The position numbers were made by a program, and so were the translations under genes. A model generated the notes under the pieces. The model was given only the letters and a program-made list of their open reading frames with translations. It was not told where the DNA came from and ran no database searches. A stretch of DNA of 21,659 bases from Fimenecus sp052273625 (lineage in GTDB: Bacteria > Bacillota > Clostridia > Oscillospirales > Acutalibacteraceae), in NCBI GenBank assembly GCA_052273625.1, contig DAVZHW010000030.1, positions 1-21,659 on the forward strand. Direction: 5' to 3'. Shown here in pieces: positions 1 to 6,839 of the stretch. Each line of letters starts with the position of its first letter. Positions within the stretch are counted from its first letter, which is position 1.

Positions 1-30
1 GGTTAACTGATTATTGTTAGAAAAGATGTT

Positions 31-45
31 GTTTTGAAGCAAAAC
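31..45 (-). terminator. Possible weak terminator after the sugar transferase gene
   Basis: Read on the minus strand, a 6-base perfect stem (GTTTTG/CAAAAC) with a 3-base loop starts 34 bases after the transferase stop and is followed by a broken T-rich stretch (AACATCTTTTCT). The stem is AT-rich and the tail interrupted, so it is a poor intrinsic terminator. Nothing else is recognised in bases 1-78. Confidence 0.25.
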
Positions 46-78
46 CGCCTTATGAACACTCAGCCTTGCCGACTTTTT

Positions 79-1482
79 TTACTGCTTCTGTTCCTTGCTT
101 TCTTCCTTTTCGACCTCTTGAGTGAAAAATTCAAATTCTTCGCCCCTGCCGAAAGCTTCCGTGCTGTCGCCTGCCTTGAAAAAGACGGTCAGCGTTTGGA
201 AGATGAGCTTTATATCAAGCCAAAGGCTGTATTTTTCGATATACATAAGGTCAAGCACAAGCTTATCCTTTGGCGAGGTGTTGTATTTACCTGCGATTTG
301 TGCGTGACCCGTAAGTCCTGCCTTAACCCTCAAGCGATAACTGAACTCGGAGAGCATATCGGTATATTCGTCAACGTTTTCAACCATTTCGGGACGAGGT
401 CCTACAATGCTCATTTCACCTTTGAGAATATTGATAAGCTGCGGCAGCTCGTCAATTCTGAACTTACGCAAAAATCTTCCAACCCTTGTAATACGGTCGT
501 CATCACTTGTAACGGAACGGTTGACGGAGTCCTTTTCTTTCATTGTTCTGAATTTATAAACATAGAAAATCTTACCGTTGAGCGTAGCCCTCTTTTGCTT
601 AAAGAGCACCTTTCCGCCGTCCTCAAGCTTAATGCAAAGGGCGCTTATCGCAAAAAGCGGTGAAAGAATTATAAGACCGCAGAGTGAGCCGAAAACGTCA
701 AGCAGGCGCTTAAAGAATTTCTGCTCAACGGTAAGCCCCTTGACCTGTGAAGCATAAAGCGGCTTATCGTCCAAAATAGCCGTTCTGCCCCTCAAGGCAA
801 CAATATCGCACATTTCAAAATTGTAATAGATATTCTTGTTGTTGGCATAGCAGTATTCAATTATCATTGTCCTTGACGAAACGGGAACGTCATACACGAA
901 CACGGTGTCGCAGCGGTTGATAATGTCGAACAAATCGGGCGACGTGAAAAGTATCATATCGGTAATATTATACTGCTTTTTATATTTCAAAATCTTGGGT
1001 ACTACGCTGTTGAGCGCATATTTTGAGGTTGTGATAACGCAGCATTTTTCGGGAGTATTTATTGTGAAAAAGACGTGATTTCCGAAATATGTCAATGCGA
1101 TTATCATTATAAGCTGAAGCACATAGACGAGCAGAAGTATATCCAAATCCTCAAGCTTAAAGGTTTGGTTGTTAGCCGAGTTCGTGTTCATTATGCACAG
1201 CTGAACATAAGTGATAATATCGGTAAAGAACGTGGCAAGCGAAAGCGAGCTGATTATCGGCTTACTTTTATTGATGCCAATACTGTATCCGCCGAAAATT
1301 GACATTGACGCAAGTCCCAATACAACGAAAGTGAACATTGTAACGGCGGCAGTTCTCGAAACGTGCAAAAGCCACGCATTATTTATACCGAAAAGCAAAA
1401 AGAATATTGCAAACAATAAAAAAAACAGAGTAAATTTCAAAAGCATTACAATTAAGCTTGTGAACTTTTTTAATCTATTCAT
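79..1482 (-). CDS. Polyprenyl-phosphate sugar (glycosyl-1-phosphate) transferase for exopolysaccharide/capsule synthesis
   Basis: This is a membrane enzyme of the bacterial sugar transferase family (WbaP/CpsE/EpsL type). The family starts surface polysaccharide synthesis by moving a sugar-1-phosphate onto undecaprenyl phosphate. Visible are about four hydrophobic N-terminal segments, a middle soluble region, and then the catalytic part. The catalytic part has a membrane helix after KRLLDVFGS, the KFRTM motif, the DELPQLINILKGEMSIVGPRP block and a GLTGHAQIAG block. The product is 467 residues from the chosen ATG at 1482, which is normal for the long multi-membrane form. An in-frame upstream start at 1560 is rejected because GGAG lies 6 bases before 1482 and the promoter lies inside the extension. 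The acidic, Lys/Glu-rich C-terminal end is a small oddity. No glycosyltransferase partners are in the window, so the sugar and the polymer are unknown. The family call is firm. Confidence 0.93.
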   Translation of the reverse strand: MNRLKKFTSLIVMLLKFTLFFLLFAIFFLLFGINNAWLLHVSRTAAVTMFTFVVLGLASMSIFGGYSIGINKSKPIISSLSLATFFTDIITYVQLCIMNTNSANNQTFKLEDLDILLLVYVLQLIMIIALTYFGNHVFFTINTPEKCCVITTSKYALNSVVPKILKYKKQYNITDMILFTSPDLFDIINRCDTVFVYDVPVSSRTMIIEYCYANNKNIYYNFEMCDIVALRGRTAILDDKPLYASQVKGLTVEQKFFKRLLDVFGSLCGLIILSPLFAISALCIKLEDGGKVLFKQKRATLNGKIFYVYKFRTMKEKDSVNRSVTSDDDRITRVGRFLRKFRIDELPQLINILKGEMSIVGPRPEMVENVDEYTDMLSEFSYRLRVKAGLTGHAQIAGKYNTSPKDKLVLDLMYIEKYSLWLDIKLIFQTLTVFFKAGDSTEAFGRGEEFEFFTQEVEKEESKEQKQ

Positions 1483-1521
1483 AATACACTCCGTAAACAC
1501 ACTAAATTTTGCAGTGAGATA

Positions 1522-1550
1522 AATATACGCTTTTTTTCGCCGATTGTCAA
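1522..1550 (-). promoter_or_regulatory. Sigma-A promoter of the sugar transferase gene
   Basis: On the minus strand there is a perfect -35 TTGACA (1545-1550), a 17-base spacer and a -10 TATATT (1522-1527). Transcription should begin near 1515, giving a leader of about 33 bases with GGAG placed 6 bases before the ATG at 1482. Confidence 0.82.
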
Positions 1551-1576
1551 CAAATAGCACACGAAAGCCGCCGTTT

Positions 1577-1605
1577 TTAACATTCCCCGTTTTGGCTCAT
1601 ATAAT
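1577..1605 (+). promoter_or_regulatory. cotJ operon promoter, readable as sigma-A or sigma-E
   Basis: Read as sigma-A: TTAACA (1577-1582, 5/6), a 17-base spacer, and TATAAT (1600-1605, 6/6). Read as sigma-E, the early mother-cell sporulation factor known to drive cotJ in Bacillus subtilis: TAACATT (1578-1584) matches the KMATATT-type -35 at 6 of 7 positions, followed 13 bases later by CATATAAT (1598-1605), close to CATACAAT. Both readings share the same bases and sequence alone cannot choose between them. Gene content favours sporulation control. Confidence 0.7.
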
Positions 1606-1614
1606 GAAACGGGG
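1585..1614. repeat. Inverted repeat enclosing the cotJ -10 box
   Basis: CCCCGTTT (1585-1592) and AAACGGGG (1607-1614) are perfect 8-base inverted arms separated by 14 bases, and the -10 element sits in that loop. The right arm covers the expected transcription start, so the structure cannot fold fully in the transcript. A DNA-level operator is the likelier role if it has one. No regulator is identified. Confidence 0.6.
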
Positions 1615-1642
1615 AGCAAAAAATTTACAAGGAGAGTTTACA

Positions 1643-1873
1643 TTGGATATTAGAGAAAAATGCACGATGCCCGAGCAGTCCTGCTGTGAATTGAATATCG
1701 GCAGCGTAAGCTCGTATTACGGCACCTCGGTATTACCGGACAAGATAACTACGACAATGGCTTATGTACCGTTTCAAACGGATACGACAATGTATAAGCC
1801 CGAAACGGCATTGAAATACGGAACGGTTTTTCCTGACCTCAATAAGCCGTTTTTAGGAGGTAAATGCGTATGA
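1643..1873 (+). CDS. cotJA: Spore coat-associated protein CotJA
   Basis: CotJA is a small protein of the CotJ group, made in the mother cell and associated with the spore coat. Its biochemical role is not established. The diagnostic family stretch is present: MAYVPFQ, then PETALKYGT, then FPDLNKPFLGG near the C-terminus. The N-terminal half has three Cys (REKCTM, SCCEL). The start is TTG at 1643, chosen because AAGGAG (1629-1634) lies 8 bases upstream and no suitable ATG precedes the conserved part. This gives 76 residues, a usual CotJA length. The stop overlaps the cotJB start (ATGA at 1870-1873), so translation is probably coupled. It is first in cotJA-cotJB-cotJC. Confidence 0.9.
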   Translation: MDIREKCTMPEQSCCELNIGSVSSYYGTSVLPDKITTTMAYVPFQTDTTMYKPETALKYGTVFPDLNKPFLGGKCV

Positions 1874-2121
1874 GCAACAGAACAGCGGCATTATACAAGC
1901 TTTCTTCGGTGCAATTTGCAGCATTAGAGCTTCATATATATCTCGACACCCACCCCGGCGATGCTGAGGCGCAGAAGAAATATAACGAATATATGGCAGC
2001 CTACAAGGCAATGCTCAAAGAATTTGAAGCCGCCTACGGCGCTATTTCCTGCCCTGCCGACAGTAAAGAATGGCTCAAAGACCCGTGGCCGTGGGATGTA
2101 ACTAAGGAGTGTGATTGCTGA
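1870..2121 (+). CDS. cotJB: Spore coat protein CotJB
   Basis: CotJB is an 83-residue member of the CotJ group, needed with CotJA and CotJC for normal coat assembly in Bacillus. Typical features are the helical start with LYKLSSVQFAALELHIYLDTHP, the Tyr-rich NEYMAAYKAM segment and the C-terminal PWPWD motif ending in CDC. Two in-frame ATGs exist (1864 and 1870). AGGAGG at 1855-1860 is only 3 bases from the first but 9 from the second, and the second overlaps the cotJA stop, so 1870 is chosen. The stop overlaps the cotJC ATG by one base. No enzymatic motif is seen. It is likely a structural partner of the CotJC catalase. Confidence 0.9.
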   Translation: MSNRTAALYKLSSVQFAALELHIYLDTHPGDAEAQKKYNEYMAAYKAMLKEFEAAYGAISCPADSKEWLKDPWPWDVTKECDC

Positions 2122-2732
2122 TGTTTCAATATGAGAAAAAATTGCAGTACCCTGTCAATATAAAGAACCCCAATCCTAAGTATGCACAGATCATAATCAG
2201 CCAATACGGCGGTCCCGACGGCGAATTGGGTGCGTCGCTTAGGTATCTTTCGCAGAGATTTTCAATGCCGTACGCAGAGCTTAAAGGCTTGCTCACAGAC
2301 ATTGGTACGGAGGAATTGGGTCACCTTGAAATGATAGGTGCGATAGTTTATCAGCTTACGAGAAATCTCTCGGTAGACGAGATTAAGAAAAGCGGATTTG
2401 ACAAATACTTTGTTGACCACACAACAGGCGTTTATCCCGTGGCGGCAAGCGGTGCGCCGTTTACGGTAACGACCTTTCAGTCAAAGGGCGACACGATAAC
2501 GGATTTGCACGAGGATTTGGCGGCTGAACAAAAGGCGAGAACGACCTATGACAATATTTTGCGTCTTGTTGACGACCCCGATGTCAGAGAGCCGATTAAG
2601 TTCCTGCGTGAAAGAGAAGTAGTACACTACCAGCGCTTCGGTGAAGGCTTGCGACTTGCAACGGATAGGCTCAATGAAAAGAATTTCTACGCTTTCAACC
2701 CGAGTTTCGACAAAAAATGTAACAGAAAATAA
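2121..2732 (+). CDS. cotJC: CotJC, spore-coat manganese catalase family protein
   Basis: CotJC is a 203-residue ferritin-like four-helix protein of the manganese catalase family, expected to break down hydrogen peroxide in the coat. The full set of candidate dimanganese ligands is visible: Glu35 (GGPDGELGASLRY), Glu65 and His68 (GTEELGHLEM), Glu136 (LAAEQKAR), and Glu166 and His169 (REVVHYQRFGE). An active metal centre is therefore plausible. The ATG at 2121 overlaps the cotJB stop (TGATG), with AAGGAG 11 bases upstream. Length matches other clostridial CotJC proteins. The C-terminal end (FNPSFDKKCNRK) is short and basic, lacking the long tail of the Lactobacillus enzyme. A hairpin terminator follows 7 bases after the stop. 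It is the last gene of the cotJ operon. Confidence 0.93.
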   Translation: MFQYEKKLQYPVNIKNPNPKYAQIIISQYGGPDGELGASLRYLSQRFSMPYAELKGLLTDIGTEELGHLEMIGAIVYQLTRNLSVDEIKKSGFDKYFVDHTTGVYPVAASGAPFTVTTFQSKGDTITDLHEDLAAEQKARTTYDNILRLVDDPDVREPIKFLREREVVHYQRFGEGLRLATDRLNEKNFYAFNPSFDKKCNRK

Positions 2733-2738
2733 CACAAA

Positions 2739-2772
2739 AATACGGCACACTCCGAAAGGAGTATGCCGTATT
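2739..2772. terminator. Bidirectional terminator between cotJC and the transketolase genes
   Basis: A 15-pair stem (AATACGGCACACTCC with GGAGTATGCCGTATT, one mismatch) is capped by a GAAA tetraloop. It lies between two convergent stops (2732 and 2785). Plus-strand readers meet TTGATTTGTT after it. Minus-strand readers meet the complement of AACACAAAAA, which is TTTTTGTGTT. It can therefore end both the cotJ operon and the long minus-strand cluster. Confidence 0.88.
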
Positions 2773-2784
2773 GATTTGTTATGA

Positions 2785-3729
2785 TTATTTAAGTGCGATT
2801 GCCTTTTTAACATTTTCTGCGATATTTTTGGCATCAAGACCGTAGATGTGCAAAAGCTCAACCGCAGGGCCGGATTTACCGAACACATCATTTACGCCGA
2901 CACGAACAACGGGTACGGGTACGGTTTCGCAGACAACCTCTGTGACCGCAGAACCGAGACCGCCGATAATGCTATGCTCCTCGGCAGTAACGATAACGCC
3001 TGTTTTCTTTGCGGAATCGATTATAATATCTCTGTCGATAGGCTTAATTGTAGCCATATTGACAACTCTTACGGAAATACCCTCTGCCTTGAGGCTTTCT
3101 GCTGCCATCAGAGCTTCGTTTACCATAAGTCCCGAAGCGATAATTGTAGCATCTGTACCCTCAACAAGAACATTGCCCTTACCGATTTCAAATTTGTAGT
3201 TTTCATCGAATACTCTCGGCACTGCAAGACGACCGAAACGCATATAAACAGGGCCGTCATGCTCAACAGCAGCCAAAACGCAAGCTCTTGCTTCAATGTC
3301 ATCTGCGGGGTTCAGGATTACCATACCGGGAATTGTTCTCATAAGAGCAATATCCTCACAGCACTGATGGCTTGCGCCGTCCTCACCAACAGAAATACCT
3401 GCGTGAGTTGCGCCGATTTTAACATTCAAATGCGGATAGCCGATTGAGTTTCTAATCTGCTCAAATGCTCTGCCTGCCGCAAACATAGCGAAGGAAGAAG
3501 CAAAAACAGTGTGTCCGGTTGCCGCAAGTCCTGCCGCAACGCCCATAAGGTTAGCCTCTGCGATACCTACATCAAAGAATTTATCGGGGTGAGCGCTTTT
3601 GAACATTCCTGTTTTTGTTGCTGCTGCAAGGTCAGCGTCAAGAACAATGATTTTGTCGTTTTTATCGCCCAATTCAACAAGTGTTTTACCGTAAGCGTCA
3701 CGGGTTGCACATTTAATTACATCTGCCAT
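2785..3729 (-). CDS. Transketolase, C-terminal subunit (split form)
   Basis: This is the pyrimidine-binding and C-terminal half of transketolase (pentose phosphate pathway, thiamine diphosphate dependent, transfer of two-carbon ketol units), encoded apart from the N-terminal half as in many Clostridia and archaea. It is 314 residues. Glu58 in FFDVGIAEAN is the expected catalytic glutamate that activates the cofactor. The aromatic SSFAMFAAGRAFEQIR segment that stacks on the pyrimidine follows it, and the transketolase C-terminal domain occupies roughly residues 190-310. The start ATG at 3729 lies 2 bases after the stop of the N-terminal subunit. A 1-deoxyxylulose-5-phosphate synthase is less likely because the two-subunit layout and lengths fit transketolase. 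It is the last gene of the long minus-strand run. Confidence 0.92.
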   Translation of the reverse strand: MADVIKCATRDAYGKTLVELGDKNDKIIVLDADLAAATKTGMFKSAHPDKFFDVGIAEANLMGVAAGLAATGHTVFASSFAMFAAGRAFEQIRNSIGYPHLNVKIGATHAGISVGEDGASHQCCEDIALMRTIPGMVILNPADDIEARACVLAAVEHDGPVYMRFGRLAVPRVFDENYKFEIGKGNVLVEGTDATIIASGLMVNEALMAAESLKAEGISVRVVNMATIKPIDRDIIIDSAKKTGVIVTAEEHSIIGGLGSAVTEVVCETVPVPVVRVGVNDVFGKSGPAVELLHIYGLDAKNIAENVKKAIALK

Positions 3730-3731
3730 AA

Positions 3732-4574
3732 TTAAGCCTCCAATTCTGCGAGAGCCGATTTAAGTTCAGTCATCGCCTGTTCGTATTCCTCGGTGTTCGG
3801 AGCTTTTCCGTGCCAGCCTACTGCGTTTTCCATATACGAAACGCCCTTACCTTTTACTGTTTTCATAACAATACAGGTAGGAACACCCTTTGTCGCCTTT
3901 GCATTTTCAAGAGCAGACTCGATAGCATCAAAATCGTGTCCGTCAATTTCAACAACATTCCACTTGAAAGCCTTGAATTTATCGGCAATCGGATAAGGTG
4001 AATTTACCTCATCAACAGTGCCGTCAATCTGAAGTCCGTTGTAGTCAACAACCGCCACAAGATTGTCAAGACCACGGTTAGCGGCAAACATTGCAGCCTC
4101 CCAAACTTCGCCCTCTTCGATTTCACCGTCGCCGAGAACCGAATAAACACGGTAATCTTTATTGTCCAGCTTTGCACCGAGCGCCATACCGACAGCAGCT
4201 GAAATACCCTGACCGAGAGAGCCTGTGCTCATATCGACTCCGGGAATTTTGTTCATATTCGGGTGTCCCTGAAGGTAAGAATCAGACTTTCTGAGAGTTT
4301 TCAAATCTTCAACGGGGAAAAATCCCTTAAGAGCAAGTGTTGCATAAAGAGCAGGTGCAGCGTGTCCCTTTGAAAGAACAAATCTATCCCTGTCCTCCAT
4401 ATGCGGATTTGAGGCGTCAATGTTCATTTCCCCGTTATAGAGATAAGCGAGCAAATCACAAATTGAAAGCGAACCGCCCGGATGTCCCGCCTTGGCATTG
4501 TAAACGCCCTCAATAACGCCTATTCGTGCCTTTGCAGCAAAAATCTGCAACTCTTTCTTTTTCATAGCGTCCAT
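3732..4574 (-). CDS. Transketolase, N-terminal subunit (split form)
   Basis: This is the diphosphate-binding half of thiamine-dependent transketolase, 280 residues, partner of the gene just downstream. Visible are the GHPGGSLS motif with His31, SKGHAAPALY with His71, and the TGSLGQG loop (117-123). The cofactor-metal motif begins at GDG (148-150) and ends at Asn179 (VVDYNG). All expected binding residues are present. The start ATG at 4574 has AGGAG 8 bases upstream, lying within the end of the HAD phosphatase gene, whose stop is 2 bases before this start. The tight spacing suggests coupled translation of the two subunits at equal amounts. Confidence 0.93.
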   Translation of the reverse strand: MDAMKKKELQIFAAKARIGVIEGVYNAKAGHPGGSLSICDLLAYLYNGEMNIDASNPHMEDRDRFVLSKGHAAPALYATLALKGFFPVEDLKTLRKSDSYLQGHPNMNKIPGVDMSTGSLGQGISAAVGMALGAKLDNKDYRVYSVLGDGEIEEGEVWEAAMFAANRGLDNLVAVVDYNGLQIDGTVDEVNSPYPIADKFKAFKWNVVEIDGHDFDAIESALENAKATKGVPTCIVMKTVKGKGVSYMENAVGWHGKAPNTEEYEQAMTELKSALAELEA

Positions 4575-4576
4575 AA

Positions 4577-5425
4577 TCAGTTCTCCTTATATGTGTACAT
4601 TATATAATTGAGCAAATCTCCGACAGCGCCTTTATTACAATGGCAAGCCTCGAATTTTGCTATTTCGTGCATTTCCTTCGGTGCCTGACCGCAACAAGCA
4701 GGCAAGCCGACTGTTTTAAGCATATCAAAATCGTTGAAATAATCACCGATTGCGGCGGTATGCTCTTTTTTTATTCCGAACATATCTGCGATTTTCATAA
4801 TCGCCGTACCCTTATGCACTCCCTGTTCCACCATTTCAAATGAAGCTATCGACGACGACATAAAGTTTACGCTTGTGTCTGTTGCGCCGTAAAGGTACTT
4901 TTTGACTGAATTTATAAGCGTCGGCATACCGAGGAAAATTACCTTTCCCCAATCGTCCGGCGGAATCTCGTCAGCCTTTTTGAAACGCTTGTGAGGTAAA
5001 TTATCCGATATTAACATTGCTTCGGCAAAGATATGTGAATTTACCGCATATCCCTCTCTGCTTGTGAGAATATAGACCTCCAAAGCAGGAAATTTTTTCA
5101 AAGCCGATTTGACAAGCTCATATCCCATTGGATTTATAGGCGTAAAGTCAAGAATTTTATCATTCATAACATCATATATGCCTGCGCCGTTGAGTATGAC
5201 GGCAGGTGTGCCTGCAATCATCGGAAGCGACTCGTAAGGCTTACGGATTGAGCTGACATTCCTGCCCGAGGCGAGAGTAAATCTGCCTTTTTTCTCAACC
5301 ACGAACTCGTTTATGGCGTCATAATTTCTTTTGGGTAAACGCCTTAATTTATTATTGAGCGTACCGTCGATATCCGACACTACAAGCCAATCGGAAAAAT
5401 CTGTTTTTATCTGTTTCTCTGCCAA
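4577..5425 (-). CDS. Cof-type HAD-superfamily phosphatase
   Basis: This is a 282-residue haloacid dehalogenase-type hydrolase of the Cof/YidA group, which removes phosphate from sugar phosphates and related small molecules. Motif I is DIDGT with nucleophile Asp18 and acid Asp20, motif II is ASGR with Ser53, motif III is Lys205 in QGVHKG, and motif IV is GDYFNDFDM with Asp228 and Asp232. All four are intact, with a large cap domain between motifs II and III. The start is TTG at 5425. No better in-frame ATG precedes motif I, AAAGGG lies about 9 bases upstream, and the rluD stop is 3 bases before it. Position next to transketolase hints at a sugar-phosphate substrate, but that is inference. Confidence 0.88.
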   Translation of the reverse strand: MAEKQIKTDFSDWLVVSDIDGTLNNKLRRLPKRNYDAINEFVVEKKGRFTLASGRNVSSIRKPYESLPMIAGTPAVILNGAGIYDVMNDKILDFTPINPMGYELVKSALKKFPALEVYILTSREGYAVNSHIFAEAMLISDNLPHKRFKKADEIPPDDWGKVIFLGMPTLINSVKKYLYGATDTSVNFMSSSIASFEMVEQGVHKGTAIMKIADMFGIKKEHTAAIGDYFNDFDMLKTVGLPACCGQAPKEMHEIAKFEACHCNKGAVGDLLNYIMYTYKEN

Positions 5426-5428
5426 ATT

Positions 5429-6343
5429 TTACAACCCTTTCATAAACCGAGTAAAATACTCGGGAAGTTCCGACGAAAACTCAACATATTCGCCGCTTCT
5501 CGGATGAACAAAGCCTATAAGTCCTGCGTGTAAGCACTGACCGCACAGCTTTTGCTCGGCTGAATTTCTCGGCTTACCGTAAACGTCATCACCTGCAAGC
5601 GGATGACCAAGATAAGCCATATGAACTCTGATTTGGTGAGTTCTGCCCGTTTCAAGCCTTAACCTCAAATAATCATAGCCGTTAAGCTGCTCCAAAACCT
5701 TATAATGAGTAACCGCATTTTTCGAATTTTTGTCGGTTACGGTCATTTTTTTCCTGTCGTTTGTGCTTCTGCCGATAGGCGCTACAACCGTGCCCTCGTC
5801 CTGCTTCAGATGACCTATGCAAACGGCGCGGTATTCCCTTGTGAAGCTGTGTTCTTTTATCTGCTCGGCAAGACCCTTATGTGCAAAATCGTTCTTTGCG
5901 ACAATCAAAAGCCCCGAGGTGTTTTTGTCAATTCTGTGGACAATGCCCGGTCGCAAAACGCCGTTAATGCCCGAAAGACTGTCCTCACAATGATACATAA
6001 GAGCGTTTACAAGCGTGTTTTCATAGTTGCCGGGTGCAGGATGAACAACCATACCCTTAGGCTTATTGACAACAAGCAGGTCGTCGTCCTCGAAAACTAT
6101 ATCAAGCGGAATATTCTGCGGCTCAACCGTCAATGCTACGGGCTCAAGCGGAAGATACTCCACCCTATCCTCGATTTTCAGCTTATAATTTTTGGAAACG
6201 GTTTTTCCGTTTACGCTTACATTCCCCGACTCAATCGCCCTTTGAATATAGCTTCGTGAGGTTGAGGGAAATATAAAGGACAAATATTTATCTATTCTCT
6301 CGCCGTCGCTTTCAACATCGGCAATTATACTGATACTGTTCAT
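5429..6343 (-). CDS. 23S rRNA pseudouridine synthase, RluD/YlyB family
   Basis: This is a 304-residue RluA-group enzyme that isomerises uridines in rRNA. An S4 RNA-binding domain covers about residues 15-62 (RIDKYLSFIFP, then VSVNGKTVSKNYKL). The catalytic domain has VNKPKGMVVHP and HRIDKNTSGLLIVAKN with catalytic Asp139, followed by RLETGRTHQIRVHMAYLGHPLAGDDVYG. The layout equals Bacillus YlyB, which also follows lspA, so this is the positional counterpart. The exact target uridines cannot be read from sequence. The start ATG at 6343 sits one base after the lspA stop, with only a weak purine-rich site (AAAGAAATA) before it, so coupling to lspA translation is likely. Confidence 0.9.
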   Translation of the reverse strand: MNSISIIADVESDGERIDKYLSFIFPSTSRSYIQRAIESGNVSVNGKTVSKNYKLKIEDRVEYLPLEPVALTVEPQNIPLDIVFEDDDLLVVNKPKGMVVHPAPGNYENTLVNALMYHCEDSLSGINGVLRPGIVHRIDKNTSGLLIVAKNDFAHKGLAEQIKEHSFTREYRAVCIGHLKQDEGTVVAPIGRSTNDRKKMTVTDKNSKNAVTHYKVLEQLNGYDYLRLRLETGRTHQIRVHMAYLGHPLAGDDVYGKPRNSAEQKLCGQCLHAGLIGFVHPRSGEYVEFSSELPEYFTRFMKGL

Positions 6344-6344
6344 A

Positions 6345-6824
6345 TTATTTCTTTGCCTTATCGGTTTTTGAGTCCTTGATAATATCGTACAGCAGGTAGA
6401 TTATGACAATAAACGCACCGACCGTAACAAGTATATCCGCAAAATTGAACACTGCGAACTTAATAAACAGCGGATCGATATAGTCGATAACAAATTCCCT
6501 GCCGACCCTGTCGATAAGGTTTGCGCTGCCGCCCGAAATTATAAGAGTCAGTCCCCAATAGACAACCTTTGAGTGAATTCTGCCAGATAATAAATAAATA
6601 AGTCCGACAATCAGCACAAGCGCCGTGAAAACGCTCAATACCCTTGTATATCCACCGAAAGAGCCGAATGCCGCCCCCGTGTTTTCTACATATGTCAGAC
6701 TTAACACTTTATCAATTACCGTAATTGAACCGATTGGCTCAAGATGCTTCAAGACCGCAAATTTTATAAGCTGATCGATAGCTATTAAAAATGCTATAAT
6801 AATTATTGTGATTGCCTGAAGCAT
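6345..6824 (-). CDS. lspA: Lipoprotein signal peptidase (signal peptidase II)
   Basis: LspA is a polytopic membrane aspartyl protease that cleaves the signal peptide of prolipoproteins after lipid attachment. The 159-residue product has about four hydrophobic helices and the conserved ENTGAAFG (47-54), ANLIDRV with catalytic Asp105, and FNFADILVTVG with catalytic Asp130. The early IDQLIK motif is also present. The start ATG at 6824 follows AGAGGTGG. It sits between divIVA and rluD, the same order as in Bacillus except that ileS is missing between divIVA and lspA. Length and motifs are fully typical. Confidence 0.95.
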   Translation of the reverse strand: MLQAITIIIIAFLIAIDQLIKFAVLKHLEPIGSITVIDKVLSLTYVENTGAAFGSFGGYTRVLSVFTALVLIVGLIYLLSGRIHSKVVYWGLTLIISGGSANLIDRVGREFVIDYIDPLFIKFAVFNFADILVTVGAFIVIIYLLYDIIKDSKTDKAKK

Positions 6825-6839
6825 CGTGCCACCTCTGAA

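Noticed and set aside
34..663. 209-residue plus-strand frame opposite the sugar transferase
   Set aside because: It runs antisense through the conserved catalytic domain of the transferase and has no recognisable protein features.
1483..1560. Upstream start (1560) for the sugar transferase
   Set aside because: The extension contains the TTGACA-17-TATATT promoter, and GGAG sits just before the ATG at 1482.
2848..3447. 199-residue plus-strand frame opposite the transketolase C subunit
   Set aside because: It is a shadow of a clearly conserved gene, with a random-looking composition.
5705..6259. 184-residue plus-strand frame opposite rluD
   Set aside because: It is antisense to the conserved S4 and catalytic domains, with no ribosome site or family signal.
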